Positions 21,755-31,385 of a stretch of 64,000 bases of DNA are shown here, piece after piece. The stretch lies in the NCBI GenBank assembly GCA_029168955.1, contig JAPDOI010000171.1:930001-994000 (forward strand), read 5' to 3'. The DNA is from Aplectana chamaeleonis (lineage: Eukaryota > Nematoda > Chromadorea > Rhabditida > Cosmocercidae). Numbering within the stretch: position 1 is the stretch's first letter; every line of letters starts with the position of its first letter. Made by a program: the position numbers and the translations under genes. Under the pieces are notes generated by a model. That model ran no database searches. It was not told the DNA's origin and worked only from the letters and a program-made list of their open reading frames with translations.

Positions 21755-21838
21755 ACACCGTTGTGATTAGCGTGGAATCATCTCCTGGTCTTGCCGAGAA
21801 AGAGGGAACGATTCTGAGGTTCGGTTGTGCTTTTAAAG
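21755..21838 (+). mobile_element. Right-end fragment of a family C MITE
   Basis: GATTAGCGTGGAATCATCTC followed by AGGTTCGGTTGTGCTTTTAAA parallels the last 80 bp of the MITEs at 7075-8039. Confidence 0.5.
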
Positions 21839-22451
21839 GGCGGACATATTAAGTTAAATTCCTTTCAGCGTTTATCTTTTGGCCAAGTGCGATATACTGA
21901 TCGTAAGCGCGAATTCCTTTTTATCTGTCGCTACCTTCCGCTTGGGCCAGAGCCTGCTTATTTGCGAAATATATGCTATAATTCGGTGATAATCTTAAGT
22001 AGTGAGTATATTTGAGTGCTTCTGTTCACTTTGAGGTCAGTCAGCAAACCTGCCAGAGTTGATGGGCAATCTGAGCCACCTTAGCACCAGATGATAGCAT
22101 TTGCATAAAATTTCGACGAAGCGTAATTATTGAATTTTGTCGGATTTCGTGATATTGCAACTTCGGTGTTTTCTGGCTTATCCGAGAAGTTTCAACCTCG
22201 AAGCTTCGAAGTTAAAGGCATCGCACCCGCAGAAAATCGTATATTACTTTTTTCATGTTTTTTCAGCTTGGTAACTCTAGGAAAATGTCGGAAGGACCCA
22301 TGAAAATTCTCTGTTTGTAAAGAAAAATCAGTCTGAACACAATATAAATTCTAACTTGAACCTTGCGCCAAAATGGTTTTTGAAGTTTTTTCCTGCATTT
22401 GAAGACCTCGTAACTGTCATTTTCAAAGTTCTCTGCATGTAGAGCTTATGC

Positions 22452-23332
22452 TGTAACTCACCCTTCATGCTTTTGCGAGTGCGACAAATGCCGCAGATTT
22501 TCTATAGAAAAACGAGAAAAGCGACGCGGCATTTGCCGCCGCAAAGTGGAGCTTTCATGCATTCGCGATAGCGGCGTCGCAAATCGTTGACCCCGTCGCT
22601 GTTCTTCGTTGGCCCCGTCGCCGTTCTCGATGACCCCGTCGCGGTTTCTGCGGCAGCGACAAGAATGCTCCCGACCATTTTCGTCGCTGCAGCTGGGCTC
22701 GTAGCAACATATCGTCTCGGGACCGTCACCAAACTCGGCATTTTGCCAGAGAAATCAGCTGATTTCTTCCTAGCATTCGAAATGCTGCTGCGCCATCGTC
22801 ATTATTCAAAGACTAGAAATTCTGGCAATATTATTAAGTGATTTGCTGCAAATCTATTCCGCTGAACAACAAGAAAATTTATTCGCTAAATGTGTTATGA
22901 TCCTTCACTTCACCGTTGGTCCTGATGTGCTCTTCCCGTTTCGATGTTATTATACGAGCCTTTATTCAAATGATTGTTGCAATTTCGCCTTGCTTGATCC
23001 GAATCCATATCACCGAGCTATGCTGAATTAGACAGTATACTCTCTGATATAGGCTCGGAAATGCAGGTTTTTCCAATGCTACCCATAATATCCAAATATT
23101 TTCACTGAAATCTTCATCTGAATATTGAAAATGTGTGAGTAATCACCTGATTCCGTCACAGCCGGGATGTTTGGCGAAATGCCCAGCCCACTGAAGGTCC
23201 CGGCACGATAAACAGCGGCAATCGCCGCCGCCGCCCTAGCGATTCGCGACAAATGCCACAAAATGCTGATTTTGCTGTGGGTCCAAGTGCGACATTTGCC
23301 GCTGTCGCAAAATCATGAAAGGCGAGTAACTG
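22452..23332. mobile_element. TIR element of about 880 bp
   Basis: GTAACTCACCCTTCATGCTT then TTGCGAGTGCGACAAATGCC at the left is inverted at 23280-23332 (GCGACATTTGCCGCTGTCGC, ATGAAAGGCGAGTAAC). GCCGCCG-rich interior, no domain recognised; the short open frames are not supported as genes. Confidence 0.7.
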
Positions 23333-23520
23333 TTTTCATGTTGTTCGACGGTCGCACCAACATTCTAGAAAAAAAGGTAAATGACTGGTGGCGGATCACC
23401 ACCTTTGACCCCTTCCAACCTCAACCCTGCGAAGATTACCAGTGTGGTCTACCGGGCCCAATCATGGAATATAGACTAATAAATGGAAATTGGTTTCCAG
23501 TGCGAACGACGATTTAGGTA

Positions 23521-23665
23521 TAATGGCTAAACCCTACTCAATGATTTTTTTTTCGTGAATTATCGATCGTTTTCCCGAAAATCGATGAGAATGGTGAAAA
23601 TCGATTTTCCAAAACACGATCAATATTTGACGAAAAAATACTACTGAGTGAGGGCTTGGCCATTA
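23521..23665. mobile_element. 145-bp hairpin MITE
   Basis: TAATGGCTAAACCCTACTCA at the left and its inverse TGAGTGAGGGCTTGGCCATTA at the right, with inner palindromic ATCGATTTTC motifs. Probable TA target. Confidence 0.75.
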
Positions 23666-23872
23666 CACATACTTAAATGCATGGTACACTTGAGAACTAT
23701 TCACCGTTTTTTGGGTTCGGATTACACTATTTAGCAATTTTTCACTTTTTTCTGTTCCTGGGTTAAAATTGTGTTTTCCTAACTCGTTAGGTCTAGAACG
23801 GACAGGAAATCGCTTTTATCCCAGGAAAACTTCGCCTTTGTGTCTAGGACAACGAAATTCGGAAAATCGCGT

Positions 23873-24890
23873 GTTTATGTTAGACAATTTTTGTTCCTGG
23901 CTGCTGACTGTTATACTTCAATCGTTTCTGTCTAATGAATGTGAAAATGACTTCATTAAGCACAAACTTTGCTCACACGATGACAGCACGAAGAAAACCC
24001 GTTCGTTTTTTTTGTGAAAATAGAAGGATTTTTATTGATTTCTGGCACTTTGATCAGGTAAAAACAAAACATGCGCAAGGAGTAGACAAACACAGTCGGC
24101 AACCACCCAGCAAGATTCAGAAATGTGTGTGTAGATTTTCTAGATTTACGATTGTACTGTGAATCTCTGTCGAAGTTGCACCCAAGTATAGTCCCCCCTC
24201 ATGGCTTTGTTATACTGTCCTTGGTAACGGCGTTCAAAGTCCAATATATCTTGATGAAAGGGTTCGCATTGCTCTTTGAATTTTTCAAGATGCGAATCAG
24301 TGGTATGGACTTTCAGAGACACTCTGCATCCCATTTTGGCGCAATTCTTCATGAGAGTGCACCAACTCTACATAGCTTTCAGCTTTGTGATCACCTAGGA
24401 AGCCGTGAACAACTGCAACGAAACTGCTCCAAGTCGCGCTTTCCGTCCTGTTCAACAGCTTTGCGAAATCCTCACATTATATTATCCTCTTGATCTGCGG
24501 TCCGACAAATATACCAGCCCTGACTTTAGCCTCGAACAGAGTCGTTACCAAGGACGGTATAACAAAACATGATGAAGGACTCCATTTGGGTGCAACTCCG
24601 AGATAGTGATTCACGGTACAATCGTAAATCTAGAAAATCTACACATTTCTGAACATTGTTGAGTGCATTCCGACTGTGTTTGTCTATTCCTCGTGCATTT
24701 TTTGTTTTTACATCTTCATAATGTCGAAAATTAATAGAAATCTTTCTATTTTCCCAAAAAAACGGGTTTTCTTCGTGCTATTGTAGTGTAAGCGAAGTCT
24801 GTTCTCAATGAAGTCATTCTTTCACATACTTTGGACATAAGCAATTGAAATGTAACACTTAGAAGCCAGGAACAAAAATCGTGTTACATA
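23873..24890. mobile_element. 1-kb fold-back element with ~350-bp arms
   Basis: The left arm (23873-24231) and right arm (24542-24890) are inverted copies at roughly 80% by eye. Shared blocks are TTTTTGTTCCTGGCT, AATGACTTCATT, TCTAGATTTACGATTGTAC, ACTGTGTTTGTCTA and TTATACTGTCCTTGGTAACG. The 310-bp spacer and the inner left arm encode a decayed protein on the minus strand (next entry). Confidence 0.85.
24146..24543 (-). pseudogene. Decayed invertebrate FHQDI/ERRYQG-family protein fragment
   Basis: The minus-strand frame 24352-24146 reads NCAKMGCRVSLKVHTTDSHL, then EPFHQDILDFERRYQGQYN and MRGDYTW. This order (MGC-MSLK-H-HL, FHQDI, ERRYQG, DY-W) matches a widespread uncharacterised invertebrate protein family often annotated near mobile elements. 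Upstream, in other minus frames (about 24353-24540), residues similar to the family's GIFVGPQIK and FL(G)DHK segments can be read, so frameshifts have broken it. The region between HL and FHQDI is shortened. The gene's 3' end lies in the left arm and is present again, inverted, in the right arm. Its function is unknown to me; recognition is from memory. Confidence 0.55.
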
Positions 24891-25152
24891 GTGTTATTAG
24901 TTTGGGCCGCCTGAGAACTTACGTGGAGTTTGTTGGGTCACCAAGACATTATTGTGGTATAGGAGGTCGAGTGTCTCAAATCTCGTCAAAAAAGAGGTCC
25001 TCCGATAGTCAACTGGCACCAAATGAGAAAAGAATGTGGCTTATTAACAAATGATATAGATTGAAGGCAGTGTTCACGATGGAATGAGTTTTTCTGTTTT
25101 CACGCCTAACTTGAAAACGGCCCCATGCTGATTCCAATGATATCTCTGGAAT

Positions 25153-26029
25153 CAGGGATGTGCATTTCCCGTTTAACGATTTACCAATTTTCCGGATTTA
25201 CCGGTGCTTTTCGGCATATTTTGATTTACCGAGTTCTTCTCAGAACTTACCGAAAAAAATTGGGAGTTTCTTTGCGTAATCGGCCTTCTTCTTACTCGTA
25301 GTTCACGGGTTTGCTACTGTTAAGACATGCTCTTGGCGCGATATCCTTCTTCAACCTTCTTTTTGTTACTCTTTTTTAACCCTTTGGCTTACTTTTTGAA
25401 TGTTCGAACTATTTCTTCACCTTTCGTGTCACTTGCTTTTTCTTATCGAGATACTACATACTCCGAGAAATACATATTTCATTCAAAAATGTCAACAGAT
25501 TTGCAAGACAGCGGAGTCCTAAAGCAGATATTTCAGGAACTGGAAGGATTCTTTCCGAAACTCCGGTCACAACACCTAATACACTGCAGTTCTGGAACGG
25601 CTCCATTAAGAAATCATCGTACCCGCACCTTTCCTCGCCGATCGATAAAAACTTTTGCGCCTCAGGACACAGTTGAGGCGGAAAGAATGTTTTCCTCAGC
25701 TGACCTGATTTTTAGTGACTACGGAAAGGCCTTGACGACAGAAATTTTTAATATGTTAGTTTTTCTCAAAATCAACGTCCCGCTGATCAGGTTCAGCCGT
25801 TGAGCTCAGTTAAATATGTAAAACTCACTCATTAGTTGCACTATCCTCATGCACTATTGAAAATGATACATAAATATCATAAATCATTTGTGTTACCGTA
25901 TGGGATAGGCACCAAAAAGGCGAAGTCGGAATTTTTACCGAGTTTTCCATTTTACCGTATTTACCGAAAAAAAATCGGTAAAATATTTCGGCAAAAAAAT
26001 TACCGAAAAGAATTTTTTGCACACCCCTG
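25153..26029. mobile_element. Non-autonomous hAT transposon, 877 bp, with 8-bp TSD
   Basis: Terminal repeats are CAGGGATGTGC and, inverted, CAGGGGTGTGC, a classic hAT start. The 8-bp flanks are identical, TCTGGAAT at 25145-25152 and 26030-26037. Inside is a truncated transposase remnant (next entry). Subterminal A/T-rich TACCGA and CGGTAA motifs recur at both ends and may be transposase-binding sites. Confidence 0.93.
25327..25803 (+). pseudogene. hAT transposase C-terminal (dimerisation domain) remnant
   Basis: The last 50 codons read DTVEAERMFSSADLIFSDYG then TTEIFNMLVFLKIN, which follows the hAT dimerisation consensus (S-ERMFS-AG-I-S-R--L--E----L-FLK-N). The earlier part (hydrophobic start, then MSTDLQDSGVLKQIFQELE) has no RNase H-like DDE core, so the element cannot make active transposase. 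The 158-codon frame is an internal-deletion product joined to noncoding sequence; only about 25650-25790 is confidently transposase-derived. Confidence 0.75.
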
Positions 26030-26839
26030 TCTGGAATCGTACAAGACCTTCTGAAAACGTAGTTATGGTCCCTCAAAAATTGAGCTGGGGAAGCACGAGT
26101 TGTCCGAGGCTTGTAACTTCCGTCTTTTGCAGCCGATGTATGCGAGCTGACCTGAGTAAAGAGAGAAGTCGAGAATGAAGGGAGGAACGGGGCTAATGAT
26201 TGGAGACCATCGCTCATCTCCCGATCTGAAGTTTACCTTTGTTCACGTCGGAGAGCGGGCATTTTGGGCTTTGCCTTACGCTCATAGTGGCAACTTCGGG
26301 CTCCTTTGGAGCTCTTCCTGGCTCGTTTTCATGCGTTCTTTCGACGTTAACGTTACAGTGTATCCCTCCGCTACTCATTCCTCGTGGAAACTGAAACACA
26401 TTTTTTATCGTGAACACTGCCTTTAGATGAGTGGAAGTTGATGAAATACACGTGATAAAGGTGCGATTACTAGTGATAAACTCGTCCTGTCCCAGAAGTC
26501 GATTGAGGAAAATTCGCTCCAAAAAAGCAGTCGTCAATGATTTTTCGCGCTTTTTTTCAACGCAGTTGTTATATAGGGTTCTAGGACTCCTATTATATTT
26601 GGAAAACTCGAGAGCAGAATCTATCGTGATGCATGCCTTTGACTGTGAAGCTTCGAGGCCAGAACTTCTCGGATAAGTCACAAAAGGCCGGAGTTTTAAA
26701 AACACGAAACCAGCCGAAAAATCAATATTTACGCTCCGCCGAAATTTTCCGCAAACGTTATCACGTAGTTCTAAGGAATGTCAAATACCCTGTAAACCCT
26801 GGCAGGTTTCGTGAATTACCTCAAAGTAAATAGAAGCAC

Positions 26840-27402
26840 TCAAAGGCAGTGTTCGCAATCCAAAAAGTACTTGAGAAAGTTGTAAAACTCTGTTCTATTC
26901 AAAAACAGCTGAAGAACTGTGAAGGTTCCGAGACGACAAATGCGCTAAGATTAGAGTTATGAAGGCACAAAAATGCCGTTCCGTGAACAGGTGCACAGCG
27001 CCGCCCATGGAAAGTGGAATTTGCTGCTGTGCCTGGTCAAAATTCGGCAACGTGCACAGCAACTAGTAAAGTAGGTTGAGAGTATAGAGAAGCACTTTTT
27101 CCAAGAAACAAACAAAAGTTTTAGTGAATTAACTGTGAACAATAGAGCTCGAGAAAAGCCAAGTCGACGACCAGGTGTCAATAACTGATCATCAGTTTTG
27201 AGCCAGTTGATGAATCTCTGCTAAAAAACATCACTAGAGTCGTGCACCAACAAAACATCGGCCAAATTTGGATTGTTATTTTGACTTGAATGGGGCTTTT
27301 TTCGTGTTTTTTTTTTCGTATAGATCGTACTGTAGCGACCCAAGGAAAGAATCAACTAAGAAAAACTCAAAAATCAGATTTCATCGCGAACGCTGCCTCT
27401 GA
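26840..27402. mobile_element. MITE, family A variant D
   Basis: It starts TCAAAGGCAGTGTTCGCAAT and ends ATCGCGAACGCTGCCTCTGA. Contains AACAGCTGAAGAACTGTGAAGG, also seen (diverged) at 33803-34258 and 41487-41996. It abuts the right end of the 22011-26843 composite at the same TCAA. Confidence 0.75.
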
Positions 27403-27600
27403 AGATGCTCAGTTCTGAAGACTACCACTGAGTTATAGCATATTATTCGTAAAAAAACAGGTTTTGGCCCAAGTGAAAAGCAGCGCTAGATAGAACAGAA
27501 TTTGCGATTCCGAACGGTTTACCGCGATTGGCCAGAGCACCGACGCTGAAAGGTTGAAAAATCGTCAAAGTCAAATGGCGAGAACTTTAGCTTCAACCAG

Positions 27601-27812
27601 GGGCCGGATTCATCAACGAAATTTGGGGTAATTTATACTCCGGTTTTAATTAACTCCACTCCATACCCCAAAATAAACCCCAAATGTATGTATCGGGTAC
27701 TCCCATATATACCCCGGAAATTGGGGTTTATTTTTTGATGAATCGCAAAAATTTACCCCGCGGAGTAAATTATACCCTAAAACCACGGTTTTATCGTTGA
27801 TGAATCCGGCCC
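27601..27812. mobile_element. 212-bp MITE, GGGCCGGATTCATCAACGA ends
   Basis: Perfect inverted termini GGGCCGGATTCATCAACGA / TCGTTGATGAATCCGGCCC, flanked by CAG on both sides as a possible 3-bp target duplication. The interior repeats GGGGTAAATT and its inverse several times. Confidence 0.85.
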
Positions 27813-27831
27813 CAGCTAGTAAAACACTTTC

Positions 27832-28660
27832 GTGAATGCTTTTGTGGGTAATTCAGGAGCAGGAATGCAAAATCGTAGAGTGCCTCATAGCAGCTTCATT
27901 TTGATTAATTCATGGACTGGCTATTTCAGTCAGAAAGGAGACCCACAAGTAACATGCAGTAAAGAAATGTGTTACTCACAGATCCTACAACTGCGAACGT
28001 TTCACATTTTTAGGGGTTTTTGCAAAAGGAATAAGTCGGTTCTTCTTAGGGCATACAAAACCTATGTTCGCCCACTTGTAGAAGCCAGTGTTACTGTATT
28101 CAATCCTTCATTGAAGAGAGACATTCATGCTATTGAAAAAGTACAAAGCAATTTTACACGTAAGCTTCTCGCACGAGTAGGTGGATTTTTGTACGAAAGA
28201 ATACCAAGCGCCTCTGCAAGGAATATATACTTAAATCTGCCTTCGCTTAAGTCCCGGCGTAGAGTATTTGACGCATGTAAGATTCATAACTGGATTTACA
28301 ACCATAAAATGCTAAACATGAAGCGTCTAATCAATTTAAATTACTCTCAGACGAGAGGAAACTCGATTAAAATTGTTTTACGTAGACCAAGTACGAGTTT
28401 GTATGGCAACTCTTTCAAATACAGAGCTGGCAGGTCATACTCCGACATCACAGAAAAAATGCCTCGAGGGCTGACATTGAGTCAATTCAAAGTACGTGCT
28501 AAAAAGATCCTGTTGGATTTTGAATCCTACTTTTTTGAGATGAGCCGCTGCTTCTGCTTTCATGGGCATGAGCATATGTTGGAGCATTTCTTTCGCAGTT
28601 GGTCCTCGCCAGAATGTTTTTTCTCACATTTGCCTTTAGCGAATATAATAAACTTATTAT
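27832..28660 (+). pseudogene. CR1/jockey-like LINE, 3' end
   Basis: An open frame of about 280 codons covers the post-RT tail common to nematode CR1/jockey-like ORF2: LLRAYKTYVRPLVEAS, IEKVQSNFTRKLLARV, LNLPSLKSRRRVFDACKI, then SFKYRAGRSY and TLSQFKVRAKKIL. The catalytic FADD box and everything upstream are missing, so it is 5'-truncated near 27830, where the MITE 27601-27812 ends. It finishes in GCGAATATAATAAAC followed by a (TTA)n tract, a simple-repeat tail typical of such LINEs. Similar residues occur in the older copy at 36.9-37.5 kb. Confidence 0.85.
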
Positions 28661-28675
28661 TATTATTATTAATAC

Positions 28676-28766
<91 letters not shown>

Positions 28767-28767
28767 G
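28653..28767. repeat. (TTA)n microsatellite
   Basis: About 37 TTA units with one AATACTA interruption near 28670. It forms the tail of the LINE and the left flank of the Penelope-like fold-back. Confidence 0.97.
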
Positions 28768-28807
28768 TGTTGAACGTTCGTCTGTAGCACGCACGAGGTG
28801 GTAGGAT

Positions 28808-28853
28808 GACTTTATTGACTAACGTTTCTGCGGATTCGCCCACGTCGGAGTCT
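28808..28853 (-). ncRNA. Hammerhead-ribozyme-like remnant, left arm
   Basis: On the minus strand: CTCCGACGT, then GGGCGAATCCGC as a short stem-loop, then GAAAC, a short linker and GTC. This follows the order box I - stem II - GAAA - GTC of the small hammerheads in Penelope-like terminal repeats. Box I departs from CTGANGA at two or more positions and stem II is damaged, so activity is doubtful. Confidence 0.4.
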
Positions 28854-29069
28854 GAAACGGTCAAATTTACTTGTAAAATTAATCGGCCAAATGTAGATAC
28901 TATCCTACAGAAATTCAGACAAATTTTCCAAAACGAATGGCGCGGAAACATAGAACTGAGTGGCATACCTGTGCAAAAGTCCTCAGAAAACCACGTGATC
29001 AGTAGAACAACAAAGCGGGTACCAGAGTGACAGAAAGTACCCTAATCAGAAGAGGAGTCTGATGTAGGG

Positions 29070-29489
29070 TTAGAGTTCCCGTGTTACATTTATACCCTCG
29101 TCCTTCCGGTTGACCTTGGGATCTCTCGCACTGATCCAGAATGCTTCCAGCGCTTTCCGCGCACTAGTCTGGGCCTCCCGCGCTAGGATCTCCACTCTCA
29201 CCTCAAAATCATCTCCCTCATGGCAATTAACCCTGTGGCAACCCAGTGCAGTGCTGACCCGCGACCTTTCTTTCCCATCTAGGTGTTCCTTAATTCGCAC
29301 ATGTAAGGGGCGAGCCGTTTCGCCGATATCCTCTTCACCGCAGCTCTGACATGTGATAATGTAGATTACGCCCGAAGCGGCGCAGTCGCCCTCCTTGCCT
29401 GCTGGGCAGATGACGCAATGTGGGGTAACGCATGCGCGGTCAAGGTCAACCGGAAGGACGAGGGTATAAATATAACACGGGAACTCCAA
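29070..29489 (-). CDS. GIY-YIG endonuclease domain of a Penelope-like element (partial)
   Basis: The 139-codon frame contains a Cys/His cluster (CVTPHCVICP), then GVIYIITCQSCGEEDIGETA with ARPLHVRIKEHL. This is a GIY-YIG fold variant in which the usual Y-G step reads EDIGET. It ends AFWISARDPKVNRKDEGINV-TREL, which is how Penelope-like ORFs normally finish. The first residues come from the right arm and the last from the left arm. The RT that should precede it is absent, so this is a C-terminal fragment and not an active retroelement. In the family the domain nicks target DNA for reverse transcription. The open frame has no stop or frameshift, so insertion is fairly recent. The ATG at 29489 is simply the first in frame. 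Confidence 0.82.
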   Translation of the reverse strand: MEFPCYIYTLVLPVDLDRACVTPHCVICPAGKEGDCAASGVIYIITCQSCGEEDIGETARPLHVRIKEHLDGKERSRVSTALGCHRVNCHEGDDFEVRVEILAREAQTSARKALEAFWISARDPKVNRKDEGINVTREL

Positions 29490-29707
29490 CCCTACATCAG
29501 ACTCGGCTTCTGATTAGGGTACTTTCTGTCACTCTGGTACCCGCTTTGTTGTTCTACTGATCACATGGTTTTCTGAGGATTTTTGAATAGGTATGCCACT
29601 CAGTTCTATGTTTCCGCGCCATTCGTTTTGGAAAATTTGTCTGAATTTCTGTAGGATAGTATCTACATTTGGCCGATTAATTTTACAAGTAAATTTGACC
29701 GTTTCAG

Positions 29708-29751
29708 ACTCCGACAAGGGCGAATCCGCCGAAACGTTAGTCAATAAAGTC
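29708..29751 (+). ncRNA. Hammerhead-ribozyme-like remnant, right arm
   Basis: On the plus strand: CTCCGACAA, GGCG-AATC-CGCC (perfect 4-bp stem), GAAACGTTAGTCAATAAAGTC as two parts (GAAAC box and terminal GTC). Same architecture as the left-arm copy, with a better stem II. Box I differs from CTGANGA at U4 and G8. Confidence 0.42.
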
Positions 29752-29833
29752 ATCCTACCACCTCGTGCGTGCTACAGACGAACGTTCAACACATTGTTCT
29801 GATGCCGAGGTTTACCGAGAGTCGAACTTGGAG

Positions 29834-30017
<184 letters not shown>

Positions 30018-30744
30018 TACAATTTTTTTAGATCTTTTCTGTTTCCGACGATTGACTACTTACAAATTCTTTTCCGTTCCAGGAAATCTCAAAGAAGCTT
30101 CGCCTTGTATAAGTGTAGGTTCGGAGAGGGTACTCTGCTTTTTTCTGAACAAAACATTCTTCCGTTGCCAATTCTGTGGCCGGACGATCAACTACTTCAC
30201 ATTAGAACTAGAAGAACTACAGCTCTTTTTCACAAGTCGTGGCAAACGCTTTCCTGTATTGATAGGGGTTTCGAAAAATACCGTTCATAGTGGGACATGA
30301 AGCCACTAGAATTTTCAGCTTTCGGTTAGAGGTACAATGTGCGTAATCCGTGGGGGGGGGAACTCGCCATCTGCTTGAATATTCTGAAGTGCAATTCACG
30401 GGCGACATGAAATTCACGCGAAACTAGAGTTGAAACAAAGCTCGGCCGCGGATACAAGCACGCACACCTCGAGTCGACAGAATCAAATCTGGAGCGCTAA
30501 CGACCTAACGAATCTTCGGAATCCGAAGCTATATGCTCAAAATTAGTTCTCTGTAGTTATGACACTCTAGGATAAGCGAGGAAGTGTGGGGAGAAGGAGA
30601 CGCAGCGTACGCGCGCAGACGCTCGCGATTAACGGAAATGAATTTCACTCGGAAACCGAGGATACATATGTATATAAATACATTTCGGAGAGTATAGCCA
30701 GAATAGAGGCCCCCGCTTATGTCTGAATCAGCCTCACAGCGATT
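30018..30744 (+). other. Unclassified; one unrecognised ORF at 30052-30300
   Basis: The 82-codon frame includes FFRCQFCGRTINYF (a C-x2-C pair) and LELEELQLFF. A TTCCGTTCCAG splice-acceptor-like string lies at 30072-30082. I recognise no family, and a host or transposon exon is possible but unsupported. Confidence 0.15.
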
Positions 30745-30820
30745 TTTAATCATTAGCACTGAATCGAGCAGCTATTGAACTGCGATTACCGCTGCGCTAT
30801 CGGTCATACTAGAACAGGGC
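30745..30820 (-). ncRNA. Pol III A-box-like, possible tRNA-derived SINE head
   Basis: The minus strand reads GACCGATAGCGCAGCGGTAA, whose TAGCGCAGCGG fits the A-box consensus TRGYNNARNNG exactly. No convincing B box lies 35-60 bp downstream, so it is a decayed tRNA-like end at best. Confidence 0.25.
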
Positions 30821-31299
30821 GTTTACTGACCCTCTCAAATGCAGTTTTTCTGTGAAGGGAACTGTACCTTGTGTGTGCTTAATTTATTTAGCATGACCCC
30901 AAAAATGCCTAATAGATTCCTGGCGGGACGCTCGCCATAAGATAAGGCACTGCTAGGAGTACAGACTCGCTCTTGCACGAAATAATAATCGTCCAATTTT
31001 GTGGTGCATTTGTGCACAATTCCTGCATTGTAAATGCTCCACCACCAATGCTCACTTCAATGACAAACTCAATGAGGTATTCCATAGATTCCTCACGGTT
31101 TTCTAGAAGAATGTGGTTTGATAGGTGTAGGTATGGGACATAGCGTCAAAAATCAGTGCTCAAAGTTTAACTGATGCCTCAGAGAACTTCCAATAAGGCA
31201 AAAAAAAACAAGGCGGAAACTAAGAACGCTCTGACAAGAAATCTATCTAACTCAGAAACTGAAGGTTGCCACTCGGAAACTTGTTAAACTGAATAGGAG

Positions 31300-31385
31300 G
31301 ATTTGAACTTTCAGCTTTTCTAATTCTCTATTTCGTAGTCCGCCTCGTTATCCACAAGACTACTCCTCGATGATGAGCGAGTAAT
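31300..31385 (-). pseudogene. tRNA-Arg(ACG)-like pseudogene or SINE head
   Basis: On the minus strand: GAGGAGTAGTCTTGTGGATA, CGAGGC, GGACTACGAAATAG, then AAAGTTCAAATCCTCC. The D-arm phrase GTGGATAA, an anticodon-loop-like CTACGAA (anticodon ACG) and the B-box-like AGTTCAAATCC sit in tRNA order. The anticodon and T stems pair poorly, so it is not a functional tRNA. Confidence 0.4.

Larger units (their letters stand above)
25061..26425 (-). mobile_element. MITE family A copy interrupted by a hAT element
   Basis: It starts TTGAAGGCAGTGTTCACGAT and ends ATCGTGAACACTGCCTTTAG. Internal blocks (ATGATATCTCTGGAATC, GAGTTGTCCGAGGCTTGTAA) match 6118-6601 in order. Removing 25153-26029 plus one TCTGGAAT restores a continuous MITE of about 480 bp. 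Confidence 0.88.
22011..26843. mobile_element. 4.8-kb composite bounded by ~205-bp inverted repeats
   Basis: The left arm (22011-22215) starts TTGAGTGCTTCT and includes ACTTTGAGGT, AACCTGCCAG, AAAATTTCGACGAAGCG, GGCTTATCCGAGAAGTT and CCTCGAAGCTTCGA. The right arm (about 26636-26843) carries all of these inverted and in reversed order. The interior is filled by later insertions (22452-23332, 23521-23665, 23873-24890, 25061-26425). No transposase belonging to the outer element is recognisable. Confidence 0.8.
28766..29794 (-). mobile_element. Penelope-like fold-back cassette: GIY-YIG between 353-bp inverted arms
   Basis: The left arm (28766-29118) and right arm (29441-29794) are inverted copies with only about ten to fifteen differences. 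The 322-bp spacer encodes the GIY-YIG core. In the GIY-YIG sense (minus), the left arm is the 3' flank; the right arm is the same sequence inverted and replaces the RT. The 75-codon frames at 28806-29030 (+) and 29529-29753 (-) are the same arm read in the same sense and differ at two residues. (ATT)n lies on both sides. Penelope-like elements are known for partly inverted terminal copies. Confidence 0.88.

Noticed and set aside
28599..28790. Poly-Ile/poly-Asn/poly-Leu ORFs over the TTA tracts (also 29765-30031)
   Set aside because: Pure microsatellite translation.
29800..29835. Hammerhead at CTGATGCCGAGG ... GTCGAAC beside the right arm
   Set aside because: Lacks the CTGANGA and GAAA boxes in usable spacing; the motif at 29708-29751 fits much better.
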